Source of the DNA: Anaerolineae bacterium
GTDB taxonomy: Bacteria > Chloroflexota > Anaerolineae > Aggregatilineales > UBA2796
NCBI GenBank assembly: GCA_019637615.1
Contig: JAHBVJ010000004.1
Coordinates: 124,001-188,000, forward strand
Direction of reading: 5' to 3'
DNA: 64,000 bases
Below, piece by piece: positions 26,020-35,117 of the stretch. Numbering within the stretch: the stretch's first letter is position 1; every line of letters begins with the position of its first letter. The translations under genes and the position numbers were made by a program. The notes under the pieces were generated by a model. It worked only from the letters and a program-made list of their open reading frames with translations. It did no database searches and was not told where the DNA came from.

Positions 26020-26141
26020 ATGCGTAAGTCTTGATCACGACTCCATATCAGGTCTATGCGCGGGCGACCGTGACCATCTAGAGGCCATGTTATAATGCGA
26101 GATCATGGACTATCGGTTATTGGTAATTAGGGGGCATCACG

Positions 26142-26528
26142 ATGACAGACGCACCAATCAAGCCATTTTTCATCTACACTACCCGTGGGGATTGGATGGC
26201 GACCCTGATCGGAACACAGATTTTTGATACGCGCGGCGAGTATGTCGGCTATATTGCCGGGCCGGAACGCAGCGTATATACCCGTGATGGCGAATGGGTT
26301 GGGGACATGAGCAAGGATGGGCGCATCTTGCGTAAGCGTGCCGCACAACGCCGCCCGCTGCAAGAAAAGCTGCCGCCTAAGCCCGCCGGTAAGCCTTCCA
26401 ACCTGCCGCCGCGCGCGCCACTGCCGCCGCAGATGGCAGAACTGCGCTATGATACGATTGACGTGTTGGAGGAAGAAGAGGACATCTTCAAGCGTCTATC
26501 GGATCGACGGAAAGACCTTGGAGAATAA
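26142..26528 (+). CDS. Small protein with repeated beta-hairpin motif
   Basis: 128 residues. The first 65 contain a repeated strand-turn-strand pattern: GTQIFDTRGEYVGYI, then SVYTRDGEWVGDMSKDGRI, reminiscent of the four-fold beta flower type of small domain (inference from pattern). A Pro/Lys/Arg-rich linker follows (PPKPAGKPSNLPPRAPLPP), then an acidic helical tail. There are no catalytic motifs or membrane helices. It lies two bases before the thioesterase gene, so the two are almost surely in one operon with the BchI-like gene. Confidence 0.72.
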   Translation: MTDAPIKPFFIYTTRGDWMATLIGTQIFDTRGEYVGYIAGPERSVYTRDGEWVGDMSKDGRILRKRAAQRRPLQEKLPPKPAGKPSNLPPRAPLPPQMAELRYDTIDVLEEEEDIFKRLSDRRKDLGE

Positions 26529-26530
26529 CC

Positions 26531-27022
26531 TTGACGGACGGCAAAACAAGCGCAGAATCGCGCGTGCGATTGAGCCAATTGATGGGGCCGGAGCACGCGA
26601 ACCATATGGGCAACGTCCACGGCGGCGTGATCATGAAGATGGTCGATGAGGCGGGCGCACTGGCGGCGATGCGTCATGCGCAATCGCTGTGCGTGACGGT
26701 AACGGTAGACAGTATGACGTTCATGGAGCCGATCTTGGTCGGTTACGTGGTGACAGTGGATGCTTATCTGACCTTCGCCGGGACGACTTCGATGGAGACG
26801 CGCGTCGAAGTGACCGCTGAAAATCCGCTGACCGGAGTCAAGACCCATACTAATACCGCGTATGTGGTATATGTGGCGTTAGGCGAGCAGGGGCGTCCGC
26901 GCCGGGTGCCGCCCTTGATGGCGACGACGCCAGAGGAAGAAGCCAGCATGAATGACGCTCAAGAGCGACAGACTTACCGCAAATTACAACGCGCCAAAGA
27001 GTCGGCACGGAAACGGTTATGA
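26531..27022 (+). CDS. Acyl-CoA thioesterase (hotdog fold, YciA/BACH type)
   Basis: A hotdog thioesterase of 163 residues that should hydrolyse acyl-CoA. Key features are MGNVHGGVIMKMVDEAGALAAMRHA, the signature of acyl-CoA hydrolases with the catalytic Asp in MVDEAG, then VTVDSMTFMEPILVGYVV and a third strand with TNTAYVVYVAL. The start is TTG at 26531, served by a GGAG inside the end of the upstream gene, eight bases away. Its stop overlaps the next ATG as ATGA (translational coupling). The C-terminal 35 residues are charged and helical. Confidence 0.88.
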   Translation: MTDGKTSAESRVRLSQLMGPEHANHMGNVHGGVIMKMVDEAGALAAMRHAQSLCVTVTVDSMTFMEPILVGYVVTVDAYLTFAGTTSMETRVEVTAENPLTGVKTHTNTAYVVYVALGEQGRPRRVPPLMATTPEEEASMNDAQERQTYRKLQRAKESARKRL

Positions 27023-28203
27023 CTGATACACTGCCTGATCTCAATCCCGACCAGCCACCTGAAGGGCATCTACCCTCGGCGCTGCTGCGCATCTTCAATG
27101 AGTCCGGCGCACGCCAAGTGCTGCGTACCAAGCAAGAAGATATGGGGTTGGCAGATAACCTCGCCTTCCCCTTCCTCGCGCTGGTCGGGCAGCTTGAGAT
27201 GCGAATCGCGCTGATGCTGTCGGTGATCAATCCGGCAGTTGGCGGCGTGCTGCTGATCGGGCCGCGCGGCACTGGCAAAACCACCGCCGTGCGCAGCCTG
27301 AACACCGTGCTGCCCGATATTGAAGTTAGCACCTGCGCTGAAGGCTGTATGCCGGAAGATTTCGAACGCGAGGGGGCGGCTGGCGTGTGCCCCGACTGCG
27401 CCGAGAAGATCGCGAAGGGCATTCCGATCACGCGGCTGGAACCCGTCAAGCTGATCGAGCTGCCGCTGAATGCGCGGATCGATGACGTGGTCGGCGGGAT
27501 CAATGAGCGCATCGCCGTGCAGCAAAATAAGGTGCGCATCGAACGCGGTTTGCTCGCCCGCGCCGATCAGAATTTGCTGTACGTGGATGAGGTGAACCTG
27601 CTGGAAGATACCATCGTAGACGCGATCCTCGACGCTGCCGCCGCTGGCAGTTATACTGTGCGGCGCGGGGCGATGGCGGGCACGTATCGATCACGGTTTG
27701 TGCTGATCGGCTCGATGAACCCTGAAGAGGGCAAACTGCGGCCTCAACTGCTGGATCGGTTCGGGCTGCGGGTTAACGTGCGCGGCTTGATGGAGGCCGA
27801 AGAACGCCTAGAAATCTATAACCGCGTGCGCGCCTACCGCACCAACCCCCGTGCATTTTTGCGTGAATGGGCGAGCGCGACGGTAGCTGCCCGCGAAGAT
27901 GTGATGTCGGCTCGAAAGCTGCTCAATCAGGTCGTGCTGGAAGAGGACGCGCTGAAGCTCGGACTCGATCTGGTGCGCTTGCTGGACATCGACTCGCACC
28001 GCGCTGAGTACACGATGTTTGAAGCCGCGCGCGCCTACGCTGCCGCTGATGGACGTGAGCGCGCGACGATTCAGGACTTGCGCGCTGTGGCCCCGTTGGC
28101 GCTCCGTCAGCGACGCAGTCAGTACATGGTGGATTATTTCAACGAGCAACAGCGTGAGGATGACTTCATTCGCACGCAGATCGATCAGATCGCTGGCGCG
28201 TAG
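27019..28203 (+). CDS. Magnesium-chelatase subunit I-like AAA+ ATPase
   Basis: An AAA+ ATPase of 394 residues close to BchI/ChlI. Walker A is GPRGTGKT at 81-88, with Walker B LLYVDEVNLL near 197 and sensor region GSMNPEEGKLRPQLLDRFGL. The Cys cluster C-x3-C-MPEDFE then CPDC, near residues 105-126, is typical of BchI. In phototrophs BchI works with BchD and BchH to insert Mg into protoporphyrin. Neither partner is in the window, and no other bacteriochlorophyll gene is seen. It may act with a VWA-domain protein in another role. It overlaps the thioesterase gene by four bases and is followed by a strong hairpin. Confidence 0.88.
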   Translation: MTDTLPDLNPDQPPEGHLPSALLRIFNESGARQVLRTKQEDMGLADNLAFPFLALVGQLEMRIALMLSVINPAVGGVLLIGPRGTGKTTAVRSLNTVLPDIEVSTCAEGCMPEDFEREGAAGVCPDCAEKIAKGIPITRLEPVKLIELPLNARIDDVVGGINERIAVQQNKVRIERGLLARADQNLLYVDEVNLLEDTIVDAILDAAAAGSYTVRRGAMAGTYRSRFVLIGSMNPEEGKLRPQLLDRFGLRVNVRGLMEAEERLEIYNRVRAYRTNPRAFLREWASATVAAREDVMSARKLLNQVVLEEDALKLGLDLVRLLDIDSHRAEYTMFEAARAYAAADGRERATIQDLRAVAPLALRQRRSQYMVDYFNEQQREDDFIRTQIDQIAGA

Positions 28204-28231
28204 GAACTTCGCGATTAACTTATCCAAGAGA

Positions 28232-28283
28232 AAAGACCGTTAGGTTCACTGTACCGTATGACAGGCAGAGCCTAGCGGTCTTT
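28232..28283 (+). terminator. Terminator-like hairpin after the BchI-like gene
   Basis: AAAGACCGTTAGG (28232-28244) pairs with CCTAGCGGTCTTT (28271-28283) over 13 positions, including one G-T, with a 26-base loop. It can act for both converging genes. Confidence 0.65.
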
Positions 28284-28288
28284 CGTTA

Positions 28289-28314
28289 GCATCCCGCCGA
28301 AGATGACGGGATGC
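28289..28314 (-). terminator. Second hairpin between converging genes
   Basis: GCATCCCG and CGGGATGC form a perfect 8-base stem, 17 bases after the stop of the minus-strand binding protein gene. No clear T run. Confidence 0.5.
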
Positions 28315-28330
28315 CGTGATTTATACGGAA

Positions 28331-30487
28331 CTAGTAGACGTAGTAGTTGAACTGGATGCTGTTGCCAGCGTAACCAACCACCTGAATGACCGCAAATTTA
28401 CCCTGATTGGTACGCACGCCGATCACCGTGCCGGGGGCTGGTGGGCCACCGACGGGCTGCGTGCCGAGCGCGGCAGATCCCATCGTCTGGGCAAGGAAAT
28501 CGTAGTGAACCTGCGTAAACTGGACGGGCAGCAGCGCAATGGCTGACTGACCGGTAGGATCCATCGAGGTGCCGGTGAAGATGACATCATCGCCGCCGCC
28601 ATCCAGATCGAAGTTGGTGTTCGGCGCGAGGGTGGCACTGGACTGCGCTGCGTAGGGACGATCAACACGATAATTTACTACCGGTTGGTTATTGGCTTCG
28701 CCTTCCGGCCCTTCATCGACGGTGTTGTTCAGATCAAGCACGACCGCGATCTGTTCGACGCCAGTTCCCGGCACCGTCGCGGAGAGATTTACCGTGGCCT
28801 GTTGCGCGGCACCTAGCCCACCGGGTACCACGGCGGCTGTGTACACATCGCCGGGTTTGAACGTCGCCGCAATGGCAAACTCACCCGCAGGGACGGAACC
28901 ACGATTGGCAATAGTGACTGCCAAGGTGAACGGGACATTGGGTTGCAAATTAGAGGGCGTGAAGACCGCATTTATGTAGACAATGTCGGGCTTGGCGGCT
29001 TGCACTGGCGTGGCTGTCGCCGTGCTTACCTGCGAAGTCGGCTGCGGGGGGCCAGCAACGATTGGTACCGTCGATTTATCCCCGAAGATCGAGGTGAACT
29101 CCGCCAAAATCCACGCTTGCCCACCACGGAACGGGATCAGCAACCATGTGAAATCGGCGTTGGCACCGAGGACACGCACCTGATCGCCCTTCTTGAGGGA
29201 GCCAATCTTGTCGAACTCGAAGCCGGGGCCGTTGCGCACATTTAGCGATGTGGAGGCCGTGACGGTGGCGACCACACCATCGGGCGTGGCGGTGGGCAGC
29301 GGCGTTTCGGTCGGCGTGCGGGATGGCGTCGGGGTGGGCTGGACATCTTCGCCAAGCAGCCGTAGATCGCCATTGAAGCGCACGAAAATTCCCGGTGCGC
29401 CGTCTTCGCCCGTCGTGATCACGTTGGCGTTGGCGCTCAGTTCGTTGTTGCCCAAGGTGGCGTTGAACGTCCCCTGAATCGAATCCGCTGGCGGGAACTT
29501 AAGCAGCGTCGCAATCGCAGCCGCCGGATTCAAGCCCGCGCGCCGATAAGCGATCACGATGGCGACGGCGGAGTCATAAGCCGCCGCGCTCAACCCTTGC
29601 GGTTTGTCGGTGAACATTTGCTGATAGTCAGTGGTGAAATCAATGCTGTCCTTGCGGATCGAGCCGGATGTCCAGTTGGTGACACCGAACAAGCTGCTGC
29701 GGTTGGCTTCTGGCAGCGTTTCCACGAACGCGGGGTCTTCGATGGCGTTGGTGGCAAAGGTGCCCGTGTAGCCATCGGCACGCAACGCCAAGTACAGTTC
29801 AGCGACCTGCTTGGGATCAGCTAGTGCCAAGACCGCTTCCGGCGTGGTGCCGATGATGGCGGTGGCGACTTCCGCGATGGCGATGTCGGTGGTCTGGATC
29901 AGCACCGAGGCGGGCGTGATGCTGCGCTTGGCGAGCGCCAGTGTGAACGCGCTGCCTTTGGCGGCATATTCTTCACTGCCCTGATAGACCACAATCTTGG
30001 TCTGCTTGAGATCGGTGGCAATGGCTTCCACCAAGGCGTTCATCTGGATGTTTTCGTTGGCACGGGTACGGAAGACTGTCCCCGCTGGCACAATGGCGGG
30101 ATCGGTCGCCCCGATGAAAACAGGAATTTCGGCGGCGCTCAGGACATCGAAGCCCGCTTTCGCCAGCGCGTCATCATCTGGCCCGAAGATGGCAACCGCG
30201 CCGAGGGTCTTGAATTCATCCACGGCGGCTTGCAGTTCTTCGACGGTCGCCGCTTCTTTGGCAGAAATGGTGACGCTATATGCCTTGCCGCTGATGTTGA
30301 ACGGCCCGTTGGCGTTCAGGCGCATGGCCGCGACTTGAAGTCCGCGCGCCGTTGGCCCATCGATCGAACCGATAACGCCGATGACCAGTGGTTGCCCGGC
30401 CTGCGAGGCGGCTGTATGCCCTAGTGGGATCGAGATGGCGAAGAGCATGATCACGGTGATCAGCACAAGTAGTCGAGATGTTTTCAC
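28331..30487 (-). CDS. Exported ABC-type substrate-binding protein fused to SH3b and CARDB domains
   Basis: 718 residues from a GTG at 30487, which has GGGAGGAG six bases upstream; an ATG 18 codons earlier is less likely. A signal peptide is followed by a type 1 periplasmic-binding domain of the LivJ family (VIGVIGSIDGPTARGLQVAAM, IFGPDDDALAKAGFDVL). After a Thr/Pro linker comes an SH3b domain (SLNVRNGPGFEFDKIGSLKKGDQVRVLG). A CARDB-like Ig domain follows (DIVYINAVFTPSNLQPNVPF), then a C-terminal beta region. No permease or ATPase gene is adjacent. With wall-binding-type domains attached, it may be a surface sensor rather than a transporter part. Confidence 0.85.
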   Translation of the reverse strand: MKTSRLLVLITVIMLFAISIPLGHTAASQAGQPLVIGVIGSIDGPTARGLQVAAMRLNANGPFNISGKAYSVTISAKEAATVEELQAAVDEFKTLGAVAIFGPDDDALAKAGFDVLSAAEIPVFIGATDPAIVPAGTVFRTRANENIQMNALVEAIATDLKQTKIVVYQGSEEYAAKGSAFTLALAKRSITPASVLIQTTDIAIAEVATAIIGTTPEAVLALADPKQVAELYLALRADGYTGTFATNAIEDPAFVETLPEANRSSLFGVTNWTSGSIRKDSIDFTTDYQQMFTDKPQGLSAAAYDSAVAIVIAYRRAGLNPAAAIATLLKFPPADSIQGTFNATLGNNELSANANVITTGEDGAPGIFVRFNGDLRLLGEDVQPTPTPSRTPTETPLPTATPDGVVATVTASTSLNVRNGPGFEFDKIGSLKKGDQVRVLGANADFTWLLIPFRGGQAWILAEFTSIFGDKSTVPIVAGPPQPTSQVSTATATPVQAAKPDIVYINAVFTPSNLQPNVPFTLAVTIANRGSVPAGEFAIAATFKPGDVYTAAVVPGGLGAAQQATVNLSATVPGTGVEQIAVVLDLNNTVDEGPEGEANNQPVVNYRVDRPYAAQSSATLAPNTNFDLDGGGDDVIFTGTSMDPTGQSAIALLPVQFTQVHYDFLAQTMGSAALGTQPVGGPPAPGTVIGVRTNQGKFAVIQVVGYAGNSIQFNYYVY

Positions 30488-30767
30488 GTAACTCCTCCCG
30501 CGCTTGAATAAGGAAACAAGTGTTGATTCATTAACCGTCAATGCTCAGGACAAGTGACGGTGCTGTGAATTTGACTAGCTTGACTATACCGTAGGGTGTG
30601 CAAAGAAGGAAAGCCGCTTACACGGCTTATCGATTCTTGTTATACGTCTTCTCGATGGGCGTCGAATCACGGTATTATTGCGTCGTCCTGAGTGGCACCT
30701 AACGACGCCAAGCGACTCCGCACGATATTCGGTGGAGCCAGCCCTCAGCGCTATCACCTAGGAGCGC

Positions 30768-33700
30768 GTGTTGTCCTTGAAAACGTTGATCACCCTTGTG
30801 GTGTGTCTGGTCTTATTGATCGGCGGCGCAGCCACGACCGTTGGCGCGGCTTACCAGCGCGGCGTCGAGGTGCGCGGGTGGTCTGATCCGGCGCATGAGC
30901 CGAATTTGCCATTCCGCGTGCCGCTGGCGGGCGTGAATGTGGATTTGCGCCAATATGATGACGCCACATTGACGACTGAATTGCAGCGAATCGCGGCGGC
31001 GGGCTTCGTGTGGGTACGGCAATCCTTCGACTGGCAAGACATCCAGCCGAGCGCGGAGACATTCGACTTCAGCGCGTATGATCGGATCGTCAGCGCGGTA
31101 CGAAAGCAGCCCACGGTCAAGATCGTCGCCGTGCTGGATACTGCGCCCGTGTGGGCACGCCGTCCTGATGCCTCGGATCGGCTGTTCGCGCCGCCTACAA
31201 GCATGTCCACATTCGGGGCGTTCGCCGGAAAATTGGCGGATCGTTACAAGGATGCCATCGATTATTACCAAATCTGGGATGAGCCGAACCTGAACACCCA
31301 TTGGGGCGGCCTTGACCCGCGTCCGGCGGATTATGCGGCGATGCTGGACGCGGCGCACGAGGCGATTCATGCCGCCGATCCGGTCGCGACGGTGATTGCG
31401 GCGGGACTCGCACCGACGGTGGAACAAGGCCCACGCAACCTGAGCGATGTGTCGTTTTTGCGGGCGCTGTACGAGGTGGGCGCGAAGGATTCGTTCGACG
31501 CGGCGGCGGGCAAACCTTACGGATTCGACTCGTCACCACTAGATCGCACGGTTGACACGGAAACGCTGAACTTCTCGCGCCTGATCTTGCTGCGCGAAGT
31601 CATGGTCAAGTATGGCGACGGAGAGAAAGCGCTGTGGGGAAGCCATTTCGGGTGGAATTCACTGCCCGCTGATTGGAAAGGCCCGCCGTCGATCTGGGGA
31701 CAGGTAGACGCGGCGACTCAGCGGCAATGGACACGCGAGGCTTATACGCGGGCGGATCGGGAATGGGCGTGGATGGGCGGCTTGATCCTCGCAGCATGGC
31801 ACCCGAACGCGCCTGCTGACGATCCGATCCAAGGTTTCGCGGTGGATCAGAAAGCGGCGGACTGGTTCGAGAATGGCGCATTTTTCCAGAAACAGGCCAT
31901 CGGGATCGGGCTGCATCATCCGACCGACCCGCGTTTCCGCTATCAGGGGGATTGGGAGTTCGGGCCACTGGGCGCGGATGTGAAGCATCTGGAGACCAAG
32001 CCGAATCCGCCCGAAGATGGTTCCGCGCACCAGCTTATGTTCAGCTTTGAGGGCGAGTCGCTGGCGTTCAAGGTGCATCGCGCCGCCGAACCCGCATTTT
32101 TGTATGTGCGCGTGGATGGTCAACCCGCGAACGCACTGCCACGCAGCGATAAAGGCGACGCGTACATCATCATGAAGACGCCTGACTTACAAGACAGGAT
32201 CGACTTGATCGTGGCAGCGCAAGGTCTCGGCGCGGGCGTGCATAGCGTCGAAGGGCGATTTTATCTCGCGTGGGATCAGTGGGTGCTGGCGGGAATCGCG
32301 GTGGGATCGGCACCCGATGTCAGCAGATTGAACGCGCTGATCGGCATCGGGATGGGGGCGGTGTTGGCGGGCGTGCTGCTGGCAGCGTGGATGCTATGGC
32401 GACTGCCGCGCATCGCCGTGCGCCGAACGACGATCAATGGGCTGGCGTATTTGCGGCGGATGACCGATATTCTGATCGGGCTGGCGGTGTCACTGCTGGC
32501 GATGCTAGGCATGGCGTTCACCTTCCGCAACATCTTGCCGGACGTGTTCAGCCGCGAAACGCCGACCATCATCGCGACAGTGTTGACAGCGGGACTGGCA
32601 TTTTTCTCGCCTTCGTTCATTCTGAGCGCGGTGGCGTTGATCGCGCTGTGGCTGATCATCTATAACCGTCCGGTAGTCGGGTTGGCGCTGATCATCTTCT
32701 GGGCACCGTTTTTCCTCGTGCCGATCCAGTTGTATTTGTGGGCGTTCCCGATGGTGGAAGTGTCGCTGGCGCTGACGGTGACGGCAGTGTTGATACGCGG
32801 CTTGATCGACCGCGCGAGGCAGCGTTCGACGCCTGTGACTCCGCGCGCAGAAAACTCCAATGCATCGTCGCTCGATCTGATCATGCTGTGCTTCGCGGCG
32901 CTGGCTACGATCACGCTGCTGTGGTCGGAGCAGCGCGTGCCCGCGATCCGCGAGTGGCGGGTGATCGTGGTGGAACCCGTGCTATTCTTCTTCCTGTTCC
33001 GGCGGCTGCGGATCACGTCTACAGAATTGACGCGGTTGGTCGATGTGCTGCTGCTGGCTGGCACGGTGATCGCGATGGTGGGACTGATCCAGTACGTGAG
33101 CGGCGGCGCAGTCATCGCGGAGGAAGGGACGCGCCGCCTGAAAAGCGTGTACGGCTCGCCCAACAACGCGGCGTTGTTCTTAGGGCGGTGTTTGCCGTTC
33201 GGGCTGGCGTTGGTGCTGATGGCTCCGTCGCTGCTGCGGCGCGCGATGGCTGGCCTACTCAGCACGATCATGCTGGTGGCGGTAGTACTCACGCAGAGCG
33301 CGGGCGCACTGTTGATCGGTGTGCCAGCATCGTTGGTCGTCGTGTTATTCTTGTGGCGGCGGCGCATCGGCTTGATCGCGGTGGGACTGATCATCGTCGG
33401 GCTGTTGGCGTTGATCCCGCTATCGAGTGCGGTGCCACGCTTGCGCGGGCTGCTCGATCTTTCGCGTAGTTCGTCTTCCACGCGCACGCAAATCTGGACG
33501 AGCACATTTTATATGCTGCGCGATCATCCGATCACGGGGTTGGGAATGGATCAGTTCTTATACCAATATCGCAGTCGTTATATTCTGCCAGATGCGTGGC
33601 GCGAACCTGATTTATCGCATCCGCATAATGTCGTGCTGGATTACTGGATCAGCTTAGGAATCGGCGGACTGGTGATCCTAGCGGCGCAGCAGTGGGTATT

Positions 33701-33914
33701 CTGGCGGACGGGGTTGCGCACCTTGCACAAGTGGCGGGCGCGTGATCCGCTGGCAACAGCGCTCACCATCGGCGCATTGGGCAGTATGACGAACTTCCTC
33801 GGGCATGGCTTGGTTGATAATAGCTACTTTGTGATCGATCTGGCTTTTGTATTCTGTTTCACGGTCGCGCTCGTTACCCGATTAGCGGCGACCAGTAAGG
33901 AGGCCACCGCATGA
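30768..33914 (+). CDS. Fusion of a glycosidase-like domain and an O-antigen ligase-like membrane domain
   Basis: 1048 residues. A short N-terminal membrane helix or signal precedes a TIM-barrel glycosidase-like domain at about 50-370. Motifs are WVRQSFDWQDIQP, IWDEPNLNTHWGG (acid/base Glu172) and KALWGSHFGWNS, where active enzymes have a Glu before FGW but His293 is present here. A beta-rich spacer follows, then about 12 transmembrane helices from residue 525, with the Wzy_C/ligase pattern YGSPNNAALFLGR and TRTQIWTSTFYMLRDHPITGLGMDQF. The ligase half should join polysaccharide to a carrier at the outer side of the membrane. GTG at 30768 is used; TTG at 30771 is better spaced from GGAG and equally possible. 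Confidence 0.87.
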   Translation: MLSLKTLITLVVCLVLLIGGAATTVGAAYQRGVEVRGWSDPAHEPNLPFRVPLAGVNVDLRQYDDATLTTELQRIAAAGFVWVRQSFDWQDIQPSAETFDFSAYDRIVSAVRKQPTVKIVAVLDTAPVWARRPDASDRLFAPPTSMSTFGAFAGKLADRYKDAIDYYQIWDEPNLNTHWGGLDPRPADYAAMLDAAHEAIHAADPVATVIAAGLAPTVEQGPRNLSDVSFLRALYEVGAKDSFDAAAGKPYGFDSSPLDRTVDTETLNFSRLILLREVMVKYGDGEKALWGSHFGWNSLPADWKGPPSIWGQVDAATQRQWTREAYTRADREWAWMGGLILAAWHPNAPADDPIQGFAVDQKAADWFENGAFFQKQAIGIGLHHPTDPRFRYQGDWEFGPLGADVKHLETKPNPPEDGSAHQLMFSFEGESLAFKVHRAAEPAFLYVRVDGQPANALPRSDKGDAYIIMKTPDLQDRIDLIVAAQGLGAGVHSVEGRFYLAWDQWVLAGIAVGSAPDVSRLNALIGIGMGAVLAGVLLAAWMLWRLPRIAVRRTTINGLAYLRRMTDILIGLAVSLLAMLGMAFTFRNILPDVFSRETPTIIATVLTAGLAFFSPSFILSAVALIALWLIIYNRPVVGLALIIFWAPFFLVPIQLYLWAFPMVEVSLALTVTAVLIRGLIDRARQRSTPVTPRAENSNASSLDLIMLCFAALATITLLWSEQRVPAIREWRVIVVEPVLFFFLFRRLRITSTELTRLVDVLLLAGTVIAMVGLIQYVSGGAVIAEEGTRRLKSVYGSPNNAALFLGRCLPFGLALVLMAPSLLRRAMAGLLSTIMLVAVVLTQSAGALLIGVPASLVVVLFLWRRRIGLIAVGLIIVGLLALIPLSSAVPRLRGLLDLSRSSSSTRTQIWTSTFYMLRDHPITGLGMDQFLYQYRSRYILPDAWREPDLSHPHNVVLDYWISLGIGGLVILAAQQWVFWRTGLRTLHKWRARDPLATALTIGALGSMTNFLGHGLVDNSYFVIDLAFVFCFTVALVTRLAATSKEATA

Positions 33915-34444
33915 ACATCCTGATCAACGGACTGACGCTTGAACTGCTGCAAGGCGATATTACTGATCTGCCGGTAGATGCCATCGTGAACGCAGCCAAC
34001 AGCGACTTGATCCTCGGTGCGGGCGTGGCGGGCGCGATTGCGCGTAAAGGTGGCCCTTCGATCCAAGCGGAATGTGACGAGATCGGCGGTTGCCCGGTGG
34101 GCGGAGCGGTAATCACAGGAGCGGGATCGCTGCCGTGTACATACGTGATCCACGCGGTGGGGCCGCGCTTTGGCGAAGGGGACGAAGAGCGCAAGCTAGG
34201 CAGCGCCACCCGTGCCAGCCTACAACTCGCCAAGCAGCACAGCTTATCCGACATCGCGTTTCCGGCGATCTCGACAGGCGTGTTCGGCTACCCGATGGCG
34301 AACTGCGCCCGCGTGATGCTGCGCACGATCCTCGAATTCGCACAGAATGATCACGGTTCGGTGCGCCATGTGATCATCTGTTTATGGGACTCGGACGCGA
34401 TGGAAACGTTCACGACGGAATTGAGCCGCCAGTTCAGCCAGTAG
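33911..34444 (+). CDS. Macrodomain protein (ADP-ribose-binding, O-acetyl-ADP-ribose deacetylase type)
   Basis: A single macrodomain of 177 residues. Diagnostic motifs are GDITDLPVDAIVNAANSDLILGAGVAGAI (the adenine- and ribose-binding loops), GGAVITGAGSLPCTYVIHAVGP, and ISTGVFGYPMANCARVML. Such enzymes remove ADP-ribose from proteins or deacetylate O-acetyl-ADP-ribose in the cytoplasm. The start overlaps the stop of the ligase fusion gene by four bases (ATGA), so translation is probably coupled. The functional reason for this pairing is not obvious. No ADP-ribosyltransferase toxin gene is nearby. Confidence 0.93.
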   Translation: MNILINGLTLELLQGDITDLPVDAIVNAANSDLILGAGVAGAIARKGGPSIQAECDEIGGCPVGGAVITGAGSLPCTYVIHAVGPRFGEGDEERKLGSATRASLQLAKQHSLSDIAFPAISTGVFGYPMANCARVMLRTILEFAQNDHGSVRHVIICLWDSDAMETFTTELSRQFSQ

Positions 34445-34545
34445 GAACGGCGGGGGCTGTGGTGACGGGCAGACCGATGCATGTGGCGTCATGTTGGGTG
34501 GCGGTTTAGGAAGGATTCGCCCTAACTGGTGCTCATGTGTGAAAG

Positions 34546-34995
34546 TCAGCTAAGGTGCATGATTGGTGCAACGATGAACAGGCCATTTTCACCGTGCGTC
34601 ACCGTATAAAGTTGGTCGAAGCCTTCCGCTAAGGTTGGTGGTTCGAGGCGGGCGTGAGTGCTGTACACGGCGACATCGGGCACGCGTTCTTTGCCCTGAC
34701 GCGCCGCATTATGTCGCACCGCTTCCACTGACTCGATCACAAAGTAATAGCCTGTGACCGTAAAGTGTGCCGCACGCGCTGGTTGAATGTAGCGCGAACG
34801 CTCAATGAGGGTTGGATTGGTATTGTCCACCACGAAGGGCGTTTTGGAGTCGATGCAGGCGCGCAGCAGGATCGTCTCGCGGTGGCGGGTTTTGAGCATA
34901 TCAAGGCTGAGGCGCAGATGAGTTTTGAAGAACTGCTGCTGATAGAAGGTTGTTTTGCCGCTGCCTTGAATGCCGATGAACACGATGACTTCCAA
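34546..34995 (-). CDS. P-loop kinase of the polynucleotide-kinase-like family
   Basis: A 149-residue ATP-binding protein starting (L/M)EVIVFIGIQGSGKTTFYQQ, with Walker A GIQGSGKT at 8-15. Later it has LSLDMLKTRHRE, VVDNTNPTLIERSRYI and a C-terminal region with RVPDVAVY. This resembles the T4 polynucleotide-kinase-type P-loop domain found in many bacterial single-domain proteins. I chose TTG at 34995 because GGAGG is six bases before it and family members begin at this point; an ATG at 35013 is also in frame. The substrate is unknown. Confidence 0.8.
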   Translation of the reverse strand: MEVIVFIGIQGSGKTTFYQQQFFKTHLRLSLDMLKTRHRETILLRACIDSKTPFVVDNTNPTLIERSRYIQPARAAHFTVTGYYFVIESVEAVRHNAARQGKERVPDVAVYSTHARLEPPTLAEGFDQLYTVTHGENGLFIVAPIMHLS

Positions 34996-35117
34996 GTACT
35001 GCCTCCACTTCAATGAAACATGATCTTAACCACTACTCTACCGCTGTAGCCCATATAATCACGCAACGCAGCAAGCAATGTATAATCTCGTTATGAAACG
35101 TTAGCGAGGAACGCCAC

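Larger units (their letters stand above)
25458..26141. other. Repeat-rich intergenic region
   Basis: This 684-base stretch has no convincing gene. It holds a collection of dispersed repeats and hairpins: the CCATTGCCATGG palindrome, a 40-base repeat shared with the IS110 edge, two copies of a GAAGTCCCTTCGGGACTC hairpin, and an 18-base-pair perfect hairpin at 25974-26019. Related pieces occur at 19.4-20.7 kb. Confidence 0.7.

Noticed and set aside
25458..26141. CRISPR array
   Set aside because: The repeats are of different kinds and irregularly spaced; no regular spacers and no cas genes.
27019..28203. Evidence for phototrophy
   Set aside because: A single BchI-like gene without bchD, bchH or reaction-centre genes is not enough; related ATPases occur in non-phototrophs.
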